NCBI RefSeq assembly: GCF_004364245.1
Contig: NZ_SOAV01000017.1
Span: 62,521 to 126,520 of the forward strand
Length of the DNA stretch: 64,000 nucleotides
Reading direction: 5' to 3'
Source of the DNA: Streptomyces sp. BK208
Lineage (GTDB): Bacteria; Actinomycetota; Actinomycetes; Streptomycetales; Streptomycetaceae
Made by a program: the position numbers and the translations under genes. Below are positions 8,075 to 15,990 of the stretch, piece after piece. The notes under the pieces were generated by a model, which saw only the letters and a list, made by a program, of their open reading frames with translations, had not been told where the DNA came from and ran no database searches. Positions within the stretch are counted from its first letter, which is position 1. Each line of letters starts with the position of its first letter.

Positions 8075-9133
8075 TCAGCCCGCCAGTACGTCCAGCAACC
8101 GGTCCACGTCGGCCTCGGTGTTGTACACGTGGAAGGCGGCCCGGAGGTTGCCCGCCCGGTCGGACACCTGGACACCGGCCTCGCCGAGACCGCGTTGCCG
8201 GTGGCCGAGCCCCGGCACGGACACGATCGCGGAGCCCGGCGCGGGCACCGGCTCGTGGCCCAGTGAGCGCACCCCCGCGCGGAACCGGTCGGCGAGAGCG
8301 GTGTCGTGCGCGTGCACGGCGTCCACGCCCAGCTCCTCGACCAGGGCCAGGGAGTGCCGGGCTCCGGTGTACGAGAACAGGGCGGGGCTCTCGTCGAACC
8401 GCCGGGCGGAGTGCGCGAGTTCCTCGACGGGGCCGTAGCAGGAGTCCCAGGGGTGCTCGCCGGTCGCCCACCCGGCGAACAGCGGCCTCAGCCCGGCCGC
8501 CGCGCCCAGGTCCTCCGGCACCACGAGGAAGGCGACGCCGCGCGGGCACAGCACCCACTTGTAGCCGACGGCGGTCACGTAGTCGAAGTCGTCCGCCGCC
8601 GTCGGCAGCCAGCCGCCCGCCTGGGAGGCGTCGATCAGCGTCCGCGCCCCGTGCGCCCGCGCGGCCTCCCGCAGCGCGGCGAGGTCGGCGATCCGCCCGT
8701 CGGCCGACTGCACGGAGCTGACCGCCACGAGCGCGGTGTCCGGGCCCACGGACTCGGCCAGCCGCTCCAGCGGCACGCTGCGCACCTTCAGATCGCCGCG
8801 TGTGTACAGCGGGTTCACCAGGGAGCTGAAGTCCGCCTCCGCGGTGAGCACTTCGGCTCCCGAGGGCAGCGACGCGGCGACCAGCCCGCTGAAGGTGGCG
8901 ACCGAAGCGCCGGTCGCCACCCGGGTGGCGGGGACCCCCATGAGGCGGGCGTACGCGGCCCGGGAGGCCTCGACGTCGGCGAACATGTCGAGCGGCCTCC
9001 CCTCCGCCGCGGACACCGCCGCGTCACGCATCGCCCCGACGGTCCGGGCGGGCAGCAGACCGGTGCTCGCGGTGTTCAGGTACGTGGTCTTCGGGGTGAA
9101 CTCGGTACGGACGAGGATCTCGAAGCTCTCCAT
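8075..9133 (-). CDS. Class V aminotransferase / cysteine desulfurase-like PLP enzyme
   Basis: A 352-residue fold-type I PLP enzyme of the NifS/isopenicillin-N-epimerase-like group. TYLNTASTGLLPA at the N terminus is typical. ARTLIDASQAGGWLP holds the cofactor Asp, and the PLP lysine is in VTAVGYKWVLCPRGVAFL. There is no conserved loop cysteine typical of true cysteine desulfurases, so a desulfurase role is doubtful. I chose the start at 9133 (MESFEILVRTEF); upstream in-frame residues are not typical of the family. It is convergent with ectD and does not belong to the ectoine operon. Confidence 0.75.
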   Translation of the reverse strand: MESFEILVRTEFTPKTTYLNTASTGLLPARTVGAMRDAAVSAAEGRPLDMFADVEASRAAYARLMGVPATRVATGASVATFSGLVAASLPSGAEVLTAEADFSSLVNPLYTRGDLKVRSVPLERLAESVGPDTALVAVSSVQSADGRIADLAALREAARAHGARTLIDASQAGGWLPTAADDFDYVTAVGYKWVLCPRGVAFLVVPEDLGAAAGLRPLFAGWATGEHPWDSCYGPVEELAHSARRFDESPALFSYTGARHSLALVEELGVDAVHAHDTALADRFRAGVRSLGHEPVPAPGSAIVSVPGLGHRQRGLGEAGVQVSDRAGNLRAAFHVYNTEADVDRLLDVLAG

Positions 9134-9240
9134 GGCACCACTGTGCGGTCCCGCGACCTCCCCGTCCATCGCGTATTTCTCCGCGGGTTCTCCAAGCATC
9201 GCTTATGAAACCCGTCCCACCTGCGACGACGGCCGGCGCC

Positions 9241-9957
9241 TCAGCCCCGGGGCACCGCGCATCCGTCCGGGCCGCAGGCGTCGGCGTCGCCCCCGTCGTC
9301 GATCAGCTTCAGCGGCGTGCGCTCGCCCCACGCCTGCGTCAGTGCCTGGGCGAAGACCTCGGCGGGCTGGGCGCCCGAGACGCCGTAGGCGCGGTCGAGC
9401 ACGAAGAACGGCACCCCCGTCGCCCCGAGCTGGGCGGCTTCGCGCTCGTCGGCGCGCACCTCGTCGGCGTAGGCGGCGGGGTCGGCGAGCACCTTGCGGG
9501 CCTCGTCCTCGTCGAGCCCCGCGTCGGCGGCCAGCTCCACGAGCCGCTCGTCGTCGTCGAACACGGAGCGCTCGTCGGCGAAGTTGCCCCGGTAGAAGGC
9601 GTCGAGCAGGGCCTCCTGCCGGCCCCGCTCCTTGGCGAGGTGCAGCAGCCGGTGCATGTCGAAGGTGCTGCCGTGGTCGCGGCCCCGGGTGCGGTAGTCC
9701 AGGCCCTCGGCGGCGGCCTGCGCGCCGAGGTTGTCCTCGCCCGCCTGTGCCTGCGTCTCGCTCATGCCGTACTTGGCGGTGAGCATCGTCAGCACCGGCT
9801 GCACGTCGTCCTTGGCCCGCCCAGGGTCCAGCTCGAACGAACGGTGCACCACCTCGACCCCGTCACGGTGCGGGAAGGCCGCGAGCGCCTTCTCGAAGCG
9901 GGCCTTGCCCACGTAGCACCAGGGGCAGGCGATGTCGCTCCAGATCTCGACGCGCAT
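9241..9957 (-). CDS. FrnE-like DsbA-family dithiol oxidoreductase
   Basis: A 238-residue cytosolic thioredoxin-fold protein of the DsbA/FrnE family. The active site CPWC is at residues 11-14, a helical insertion follows, and the cis-Pro loop is GVPFFVLDRAYGVSGAQP (about 185-202). The C-terminal tail carries an extra CX4C pair (CGPDGC, Cys228/Cys233); Deinococcus FrnE also has a second CX4C motif, linked to redox regulation. There is no signal peptide, so the role is probably cytosolic disulfide or oxidative-stress handling. It is not obviously in an operon. Confidence 0.85.
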   Translation of the reverse strand: MRVEIWSDIACPWCYVGKARFEKALAAFPHRDGVEVVHRSFELDPGRAKDDVQPVLTMLTAKYGMSETQAQAGEDNLGAQAAAEGLDYRTRGRDHGSTFDMHRLLHLAKERGRQEALLDAFYRGNFADERSVFDDDERLVELAADAGLDEDEARKVLADPAAYADEVRADEREAAQLGATGVPFFVLDRAYGVSGAQPAEVFAQALTQAWGERTPLKLIDDGGDADACGPDGCAVPRG

Positions 9958-10048
9958 GTCTCGGCTCTTCTCCAGGTCGTACGGCTGCGGAGGCCCTCTC
10001 CGCCTCGTACGTGAACCTTCAACCAGCCGGGCCCATTCCCGCCGCCCC

Positions 10049-10657
10049 TCAGCTGCCGTCCCGCAGGTCCGCGGGCCAGGACGGCCGGAACTCCAGGCGG
10101 TCGTACCTCACGGTGCAGCCCTCCCCCGTGGGCGCCTGCGCGAGGAAGCCCACCAGGGCCGCCCCCGTCTCCTTCTCGTCACCCAGCGTGAAGAGCCGTA
10201 CGAAGGTCCAGCGCTCCCCGTCGAGGGAGGCGTGGAAGGCGAAGGCCCGTCCGGTGCGGCTGACGCGGAACCAGACGGAGTCGCCCTCGACGGTGAAGGA
10301 GTTGCAGTCGTCGGAGTGGCCCCGGGTGACCACCGTGCAGACGGTGGGCACGTCCGGCGAGTACTCCAGGCACAGCTTGGCCCAGGCCCGCTCCCCCACG
10401 TGCACGTACAGCACCCCGGCGTCGAAGGCGCCGGCGAAGCCGACGGACACGCGGGCGATCAGCTGGAAGTCCCCGTCGGGCGCCCCCAGCAGCCGCGGCG
10501 CGTCGGACACGGACTCCAGGGACTCCCCGGTGGGCGGCACGAACCGGTCCTGGCGGGGCCCGGCGGTTCCGGTCAGCACACCGTCGGCGTAGGACCAGTC
10601 GCCGGCGGGTCCGTAGGGGTGGAGAACGAAAGGCAGTTCGGCGATTCTGAGAGTCAT
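10049..10657 (-). CDS. DUF1349 (concanavalin-A-like) domain protein
   Basis: A 202-residue single-domain protein resembling the DUF1349 / YesU-type beta-jelly-roll family. Visible hallmarks are AGVLYVHVGERAWAKLCLEYSPD, SVVVT-like strand SFTVEGDSVWFRVSRTGRAFAFHASLDGE (two adjacent strands) and the final VRYDRLEFRP. It has no signal peptide, so it is intracellular. Function is unknown; related domains bind carbohydrate or accompany glycosidases. It marks the last core-type gene before the accessory island beginning at 10778. Confidence 0.7.
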   Translation of the reverse strand: MTLRIAELPFVLHPYGPAGDWSYADGVLTGTAGPRQDRFVPPTGESLESVSDAPRLLGAPDGDFQLIARVSVGFAGAFDAGVLYVHVGERAWAKLCLEYSPDVPTVCTVVTRGHSDDCNSFTVEGDSVWFRVSRTGRAFAFHASLDGERWTFVRLFTLGDEKETGAALVGFLAQAPTGEGCTVRYDRLEFRPSWPADLRDGS

Positions 10658-10777
10658 GGTGTGATCATCCCAGGCCCCGGCGGGTGCCCGCCTTGCTGGT
10701 CCTCATCCGCCAGGGCCCCGGCATCCGCCCCGGACGGCCGACTCCCCCTTTGCGCCAGGAGAAACCCCGCACGTTCC

Positions 10778-11983
10778 TCAAGGACTCGGCGGCGGGCTCG
10801 TAGTGACGCGCCTGCGCCGTTCCGTGCGCGCGATGTCCGCACAGAGACGGTCGATGTCCGCCTCGGTGACATGGGGCATGGTGATCAGATGGGTCCGCCC
10901 CTCGACGTGCAGCAGGTTCCAGCGGTCGCACACGTCCTGCTGCGGAGCGTCGAAGAGCACAGTGGTGTTCCTGTGCGGTCGCTCCGGCCGCATGCCGCAT
11001 TCACGGAGGCGCTTCTCCGCGTACTCCGCTGTCCGCAGACACCCGTGAACCCGCTGCGCGAGTCCCTGTCGGCCCAGTCGCCGGAGTTCCTGCCACAGAA
11101 TCACGGGGGAAAGGGCGTCCCTGGAACCGCTGATGGTGTCGTCGTCCGCCCCCACCGCGGCGTCGTGCACCCGGACGGTCTCAACGTGCCGATGACGGGC
11201 GAGAACGATACCGCAGGGAATCGGGCTGCCGATCATCTTGTGTCCGCTGATGGCGACGGAGTCAGCTCCGTCGGAGAACCCCCAGGGGGCCGGGCGGGGC
11301 CCGAGAGCGGCCAGGAGTCCACCGAACGCGGCATCGGCGTGCACGTGAGCGCGACATGTCCCCGCCTCGGTCAGAGCCCGTTGGACACCTGGCAGGGCGT
11401 CGACGGCTCCCCGGCCCGTGGTGCCGATGGTGGCAACCACCACCGCCGCTCGTGTCCCGTGTTGTGACAGGGCGGTTCGTAAGACGTCCGTGTCCATGGC
11501 ACCTTCGGCGTCCGTGGCCACGGGTTCGTACTGCATGCGCAGCAGCCTCGCGATCTTCGGGATGGAGTAGTGGGCCTGAGCCGAGGCGTAGAGAACAGCG
11601 TCCGGGAAGCGCTCCCTGCCGACGTAGACACCGAAGATGTTGCTTTCCGTTCCCCCGTTGCTCACATATCCGAACACCTCGTCCGAAGGCGCACCGGCGA
11701 GGTCGGCGAAAAAGCCGACCACAGCCCGCTCGAACCGCTTGCTGTGCAGGTGGTAGTCCGTACTGCCGTAGGGGCTTCCCGCGTTGTTGCCGTGGACGGC
11801 CAGGTATCGGGCCAGGTGGCGATAGTCGAATTCAAGGTTCACCGGAAAACCGACCATGTGGTCCCGCGCCCGATACATCTCGTCGGCCATCTCCTCCAGC
11901 ATGGTCCTGTCGGCCTTGAGTTCGTCCGCGGTCCTTGGGAGACCTCCGATGGTGAGGTCGGCATCTGCGACGGTGGGTTTCAC
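10778..11983 (-). CDS. Group II PLP decarboxylase, histidine-decarboxylase type
   Basis: Probably removes the alpha-carboxylate of an amino acid to give an amine. The 401-residue fold-type I enzyme shows His138 (ASAQAHYS, ring-stacking His), Asp217 (HVHADAAFGG) and the Schiff-base Lys249 in ISGHKMIGSPIPCGIVL. That motif is nearly identical to the one of Gram-negative PLP-dependent histidine decarboxylases and of plant serine decarboxylases. Histidine is the first guess, but serine or an aromatic amino acid cannot be excluded, especially beside shikimate-pathway genes. The GTG start at 11983 follows agaggagtagttcc. It lies 27 bp after the DAHP synthase gene and is the last gene of the island operon. 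Confidence 0.75.
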   Translation of the reverse strand: MKPTVADADLTIGGLPRTADELKADRTMLEEMADEMYRARDHMVGFPVNLEFDYRHLARYLAVHGNNAGSPYGSTDYHLHSKRFERAVVGFFADLAGAPSDEVFGYVSNGGTESNIFGVYVGRERFPDAVLYASAQAHYSIPKIARLLRMQYEPVATDAEGAMDTDVLRTALSQHGTRAAVVVATIGTTGRGAVDALPGVQRALTEAGTCRAHVHADAAFGGLLAALGPRPAPWGFSDGADSVAISGHKMIGSPIPCGIVLARHRHVETVRVHDAAVGADDDTISGSRDALSPVILWQELRRLGRQGLAQRVHGCLRTAEYAEKRLRECGMRPERPHRNTTVLFDAPQQDVCDRWNLLHVEGRTHLITMPHVTEADIDRLCADIARTERRRRVTTSPPPSP

Positions 11984-12010
11984 GGAACTACTCCTCTGTC
12001 CCGGACGGTT

Positions 12011-13249
12011 TCAGTTGCACGGTCCGCCGGCGACAGCGCTCGCCGCGGCCCACAGGACGGTTTGAGCCTGCATCGGATTCAGGCGGGGATCGCACAGGGT
12101 GGTGTAGCGCCGCGGATCCATCCGCGCAGCGTCTCCCGCACTCACGCATTCGCCCACATCGGCCGGTGTGGCCTCAAGGTGGATGCCGGCCGGTACACCG
12201 CCGGCCGCGGTCACGCAGTGGTGGAACCGCCTGAGTTCAGTCGTGATGTCTTCGACGACACGAATCTTGGTGCCTTCTTGTCGCCGAGTGTTCGCATGCA
12301 TGGGATCACACATCCAGAGCACCGGGCACTTCGCGTCACGCGCCGCCGCGACCAGAGGCGGCAGGATCTTTTCCACTTTCTCCGCGCCCATGCGGGAGAT
12401 CAGCGTCAAACGCCCCGGCTGTCCCCGCGAGTTGAGCACACGGCACAGGTTCCTGACATCTCGGGGCGTGGCGGAGGGACCGATCTTGCAGGCAACGGGG
12501 TTGTGGATCGCTGCCAGCAGCCGCACGTGGGCATGGTCGATCTGGCGGGTCCGTTCGCCCACCCACGGCCAGTGAGTGGACGTCAAGAACAAGCGGCCCA
12601 TGGCATCTCGGCGCAGCAGGCCCAGTTCGTAGTCGAGAACGAGAGCTTCGTGGCTGGTCCAGATCTTCGACAGGGAGGCCGGCTCGTCGCGCCGGTCGTT
12701 CAGTGCGGCCAACACGCGGCCTGCGCTGCGGTAGCACTCCATCATGTGGTCGGAGAGATGCCGCCTGTCTCCTTCCGTGGCTCCGGGACGGTTGACCATG
12801 TGTCCGCGGTAGACGGCGATCTGTCGGCCCTCGACCGTCTCCATGGGCTCCGACCTCGGTTTGGCGTACTGCCCGGCCATACGGCCGACGCGCACGACCT
12901 GCCTGCCTGTGATGAGCTGCCAGGTGGCGGCCAGCGCATCTATCAGTCCCGCCATCCGCTCGACGGAGTGCGGATCCGATTCCCTTGGCTCTTCGGCGCA
13001 GTTGCCCACCTGAACGACGCTGAGCGCGCCACTCGCACACCGGTCGAGCAACTGACCGAGCTGGACGATCTCCTCGGGCCGGACAAGGGGAGGGAGGGCC
13101 GTGAGCCGGTGCCTGCCGTCACTGGCCCGTCCGGTGTCCTCCCACACCGGCTGCTGGCGGGCGGGAATCCCGCGCCACTCGGCCAGTTCCCGCTCCGAGA
13201 GCGGTTCGAGGAGGTCACAGACGCCTGACTGTGTGCCGGTCCCGGTCAC
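12011..13249 (-). CDS. Class II 3-deoxy-7-phosphoheptulonate (DAHP) synthase
   Basis: Condenses phosphoenolpyruvate and erythrose-4-phosphate to DAHP, the entry to the shikimate pathway. The 412-residue protein shows class II signatures: VQVGNCAEEP (metal Cys84), RVGRMAGQYAKPRSE, WVGERTRQIDHAHVRLL, NPVACKIGP and MCDPMHANT. It is shorter than housekeeping actinobacterial enzymes (around 450-460), resembling pathway-dedicated PhzC-like enzymes. The GTG start at 13249 is supported by aggagg about 9 nt upstream. Its GTGA overlap with the chorismate mutase stop suggests translational coupling. In mycobacteria this enzyme class binds AroQ-delta chorismate mutase, and the pairing here suggests the same complex. 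Confidence 0.88.
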   Translation of the reverse strand: MTGTGTQSGVCDLLEPLSERELAEWRGIPARQQPVWEDTGRASDGRHRLTALPPLVRPEEIVQLGQLLDRCASGALSVVQVGNCAEEPRESDPHSVERMAGLIDALAATWQLITGRQVVRVGRMAGQYAKPRSEPMETVEGRQIAVYRGHMVNRPGATEGDRRHLSDHMMECYRSAGRVLAALNDRRDEPASLSKIWTSHEALVLDYELGLLRRDAMGRLFLTSTHWPWVGERTRQIDHAHVRLLAAIHNPVACKIGPSATPRDVRNLCRVLNSRGQPGRLTLISRMGAEKVEKILPPLVAAARDAKCPVLWMCDPMHANTRRQEGTKIRVVEDITTELRRFHHCVTAAGGVPAGIHLEATPADVGECVSAGDAARMDPRRYTTLCDPRLNPMQAQTVLWAAASAVAGGPCN

Positions 13250-13611
13250 TTCCTTCCCCTCCTGACGCTGGAGACGGTGTCGGACGTCCGGGGTGCGTTC
13301 GGCAAGCCCCGGCACAACAACAGCACCGCGTCGGCCACGTCCTCCCCGCGTGCACCCAGCCCGCTCTGGAAGTGCCTCCGCACTGCTTGCTCCCGGTCGG
13401 GTGCCAGTGACGATCCCTGATCGGCGACCCGCGTGCGCTGCACCTCCGCGGAGAGGCGTGCCCGCTGTTGCAACAGGCCGATCACCACCGTGTCCAGCTC
13501 ATCGATTCGCAGGCGCAGAGCGCTGATCTGTGCCTCGGCGGTCCCCGAGCCGACTGCCTCCGGCGGGGGGCCGCCTCGTTCCCTGGTACGGCCGCGGTCA
13601 GAAGAACCCAT
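13246..13611 (-). CDS. Chorismate mutase, AroQ-delta-like
   Basis: Rearranges chorismate to prephenate. Of 121 residues, about 24-105 form the all-helical AroQ domain: ALRLRIDELDTVVIGLLQQR as helix 1, then LSAEVQRTR, then LAPDREQAVRRHF. The pattern of an Arg-rich turn after helix 1 followed by a DREQ segment resembles the AroQ-delta enzymes that are poorly active until bound by class II DAHP synthase, which is encoded next door with a 4-bp GTGA overlap. The first 23 residues are a polar extension rich in Arg/Gly. The ATG at 13611 is preceded by aaagagg. The pair would channel carbon to prephenate, hence phenylalanine/tyrosine-type precursors. Confidence 0.8.
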   Translation of the reverse strand: MGSSDRGRTRERGGPPPEAVGSGTAEAQISALRLRIDELDTVVIGLLQQRARLSAEVQRTRVADQGSSLAPDREQAVRRHFQSGLGARGEDVADAVLLLCRGLPNAPRTSDTVSSVRRGRK

Positions 13612-13639
13612 GATGACGTGACCTCTTTCATGCGAGGCG

Positions 13640-13658
13640 CGGGACGTTGTACGTCCCG
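13640..13658. promoter_or_regulatory. Perfect 8-bp-arm palindrome upstream of chorismate mutase
   Basis: CGGGACGT-TGT-ACGTCCCG, 29-47 bp upstream of the chorismate mutase start on the minus strand. It is either an operator for a dimeric regulator controlling the aroQ/DAHP synthase/decarboxylase transcript or an attenuator hairpin in the leader. A second perfect palindrome, GTGGGGATCCCCAC, lies at 13698-13711. The whole gap 13612-13886 has no gene. Confidence 0.5.
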
Positions 13659-13697
13659 GCCCAACGGATACGACCTGCCCCGCTGCCACGTGCTGGT

Positions 13698-13711
13698 GTG
13701 GGGATCCCCAC
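13698..13711. promoter_or_regulatory. Perfect 14-bp palindrome in the same leader
   Basis: GTGGGGATCCCCAC reads identically on both strands and lies about 50 bp upstream of the first palindrome. It sits where the promoter of the chorismate mutase transcript would be. It might equally be part of the terminator of the upstream PD40 gene (stop at 13887). Confidence 0.4.
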
Positions 13712-13886
13712 GGGTGCGGGACACCTCCTCCGATTACCTCGCATCGCGCCCACGACGCTGGACCTCACCGTCGGCGGAGTGCGCGTGTTGAACGCCGTAC
13801 TCCGGCCGAACGAAGAGACGTCCGTGAATGTCGGACGATGCCGGGGTGCGGTGAGCGCGATCGGACCCCCGCCCGCCGTCGTCCGG

Positions 13887-15890
13887 TCATGAGGACGGCC
13901 CGGGGAGGGGCGTCCTCGCCGGGAGAAACGTGTCACCGGCTGTCGCGGTCACCTCGACCGTCTCCTGTGGTCCGGCGGGGGCGGGGAGGATGACGGTGCC
14001 GTCGGGACCGGTCACGGCGGTATCTGTGCCGACCCGTACGGCGGCTCCCTGAACCGGCCGCTCGTCCCCGTGGATGTCGGCGGTCACCCGGGCCTTGATC
14101 GTCGACCGGGGCGAGGACGACGTCACCGTCAGAGCGAGCTGGAAGGGCCTCGGCATCGTGCCGGGACAAGCTGCGACCGGCGGCAGCCCGTTGGCCCGCT
14201 TGCCCAGCCATGACGAGGAGACGGTTCCGGCCTTCTCCACGCCCGGCTGCCCGTCCTCGGGCCTGGGCGTGATCTGGCGGTACCGCAGCGCGCTCCTGAG
14301 ATGCCCGGCCTTGGCACCCTTCGCGTCGGTCGCGACGAGGTTGTCCTCGATCACCACTTCGGCGGCGACCGTACCGGTAACCGTCTGCGTGCCGTTCAGG
14401 AAGTAGTCGCCGTCGTCGCTGTAGTCCTGGTAGCGGACGGAGAAGGTCCCTCCGGTGATGTCTCCGCCAAGGGTGATCACAGCGGTGCCGGAGCTTTTGC
14501 CCTTGACCACGTGGACTCCGGGCATGTCGTAGCTCGACCGGTAGTCCTGCGGCGTCGGCGCCCAGGAGCCGACCTCCGTGGTGACGGTGGGCACAGGAGT
14601 GGTGGGCGGGCGGTTGATGCGGGCGACGACCAGTTCGCTGGGGGCTGTCCCCTTCTGCTGTACGTACGCGTTGGCGCCCGCCGCCGGGGGGACCAGGGAG
14701 CGCCCCTGGAGAAGAACCCGGGTCGAGTCCGGGCTCCACACCTGCTGGCCGGAGAGGTTGTTCGCGGGGATGTCCGTGCCGCCGCCGTAAGGGTTGAGCG
14801 GTTGGCCCACGAGGTGTCCGTTGCGGTCGCCTCCGGCGGGCAGTAACCACGGGTGCAGGTCGCACGCGAAGCCGGGGCGGCTGGACACGTAGTAGATCGC
14901 CTCGATGGCCCGGGACAGGTTGACGAAAGGCCGGGGCAGCGGCAGGAGACCCAGGGCCGTCATGCGGTTCTGGGTACGCCAGGACGCCGTCAGCAGCAGA
15001 TCGCTGTCGGGCGAGACAGCTCCGTCCTCGTTCCAGTCCGGATACCCGGTCAACTGGGTCACGCGTCCGGTGCGCAGGTCGATCTTCTGCTGCTGCGGGA
15101 TGCCTCCCGGCTGTGCGGCCAGCACCACGGCCGACCGCCCGCCGTCCGCGAAGGACTTGAACTCCTGGAGCGAGCCGCCGTTCGCCCAGCCGTCCGGATC
15201 GGTGTCCGTCGGGCCTGCCGGTCCGGGGGGATTGACCGCGCGCGGATCGGCCAGGCTGTAGTCCGAAACGCCGCGTTCCAGCGCGGCGACGATCATGACC
15301 AATCCGTCCGGGCGTGTGATCGAGTACCCGAGGTGGACCCCGTCAGGCGCCAGATGGTAGGTCCGCCGGCCGAGGTTGCGTTGGCCGGGAGCGGCATCGG
15401 CGGACAGATCGACCGGCAGCCACTGGTGGCTGCGACAGTCGAGCAGACTGGGGGCGCATTCGAGGATCTTCACGTTGTCGCCCAGTTCGTTGGCCAGGAA
15501 CATGCGCTTCCGGTCGGGGAACGCGTAGGCGAACCCGCCGACGACGCCAGGGTGATCGGACATGGAGCAGGTCAGGCAGCGCGCGTTGGCGCCGTCCGCG
15601 TCCGCGATCCACTCCCGACCGCCGTTGTAGTCCTCGAACAGGATGTGCCGACCGTCCGGGAACCAGGTGGGGCCCCACGGCATCACCCCGGCCGGCACCG
15701 GCACGGCGTCGCGCTGCACCGCGTAGAACGGAGCCGCGCCCGCCTTGCTCGCGGAGCCGTCCGCGGGAACCGCGACCGGTGCGGGGACGGCCCAGGCGAG
15801 ACATCCTGCGGCCAGGGCCGCGGTCGGGACGCGCCCCCTGAACTTGCGTGAGGCACTCCTGCGGCCCTTCACTCCGCTCGGCAGCGTCAT
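13887..15890 (-). CDS. Secreted PD40/TolB-like beta-propeller protein
   Basis: A 667-residue exported protein. An Arg/Lys-rich n-region and a hydrophobic segment (ALAAGCLAWAVPAPVAV, about 25-41) form a Sec signal. The body carries PD40/TolB-type propeller motifs: GPTWFPDGRHILFED, HLAPDGVHLGYS, GAVSPDSDLLLTAS and QVWSPDSTRVLLQGR. The C-terminal third (from about 440) is beta-rich and ends with a carboxypeptidase-regulatory-like fold (DIHGDERPVQGAAVRVG...GPDGTVILPA). Two CxxC-like pairs (CLTCS; ECAPSLLDC) suggest disulfides. Such propellers bind peptides or small molecules outside the cell. A role in export or capture of the island product is only an inference. The ATG at 15890 has aaggaggaggg upstream. 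Confidence 0.75.
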   Translation of the reverse strand: MTLPSGVKGRRSASRKFRGRVPTAALAAGCLAWAVPAPVAVPADGSASKAGAAPFYAVQRDAVPVPAGVMPWGPTWFPDGRHILFEDYNGGREWIADADGANARCLTCSMSDHPGVVGGFAYAFPDRKRMFLANELGDNVKILECAPSLLDCRSHQWLPVDLSADAAPGQRNLGRRTYHLAPDGVHLGYSITRPDGLVMIVAALERGVSDYSLADPRAVNPPGPAGPTDTDPDGWANGGSLQEFKSFADGGRSAVVLAAQPGGIPQQQKIDLRTGRVTQLTGYPDWNEDGAVSPDSDLLLTASWRTQNRMTALGLLPLPRPFVNLSRAIEAIYYVSSRPGFACDLHPWLLPAGGDRNGHLVGQPLNPYGGGTDIPANNLSGQQVWSPDSTRVLLQGRSLVPPAAGANAYVQQKGTAPSELVVARINRPPTTPVPTVTTEVGSWAPTPQDYRSSYDMPGVHVVKGKSSGTAVITLGGDITGGTFSVRYQDYSDDGDYFLNGTQTVTGTVAAEVVIEDNLVATDAKGAKAGHLRSALRYRQITPRPEDGQPGVEKAGTVSSSWLGKRANGLPPVAACPGTMPRPFQLALTVTSSSPRSTIKARVTADIHGDERPVQGAAVRVGTDTAVTGPDGTVILPAPAGPQETVEVTATAGDTFLPARTPLPGPSS

Positions 15891-15930
15891 TGCCCTCCTC
15901 CTTCTCCTTCGAGGGTCCGAACGGCTTCAG

Positions 15931-15950
15931 GATCGTCCGTACGGACGATC
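15931..15950. promoter_or_regulatory. Perfect 20-bp palindrome between two island genes
   Basis: GATCGTCCGTACGGACGATC has 10-bp arms with no loop, 41-60 bp upstream of the PD40 gene start. A loopless symmetrical site is more like an operator for a TetR- or MarR-type dimer than a terminator, and no T-run follows on the minus strand. It could nevertheless cap the transcript of the upstream flavoprotein gene (stop at 15991). Confidence 0.55.
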
Positions 15951-15990
15951 GTCACCGGCGGCTCGGACAGCTCTCCGGTCACCCCGACGG

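Noticed and set aside
8075..9133. Cysteine desulfurase assignment
   Set aside because: The PLP lysine is present but no conserved catalytic loop cysteine was seen, so only the broader class V family is supported.
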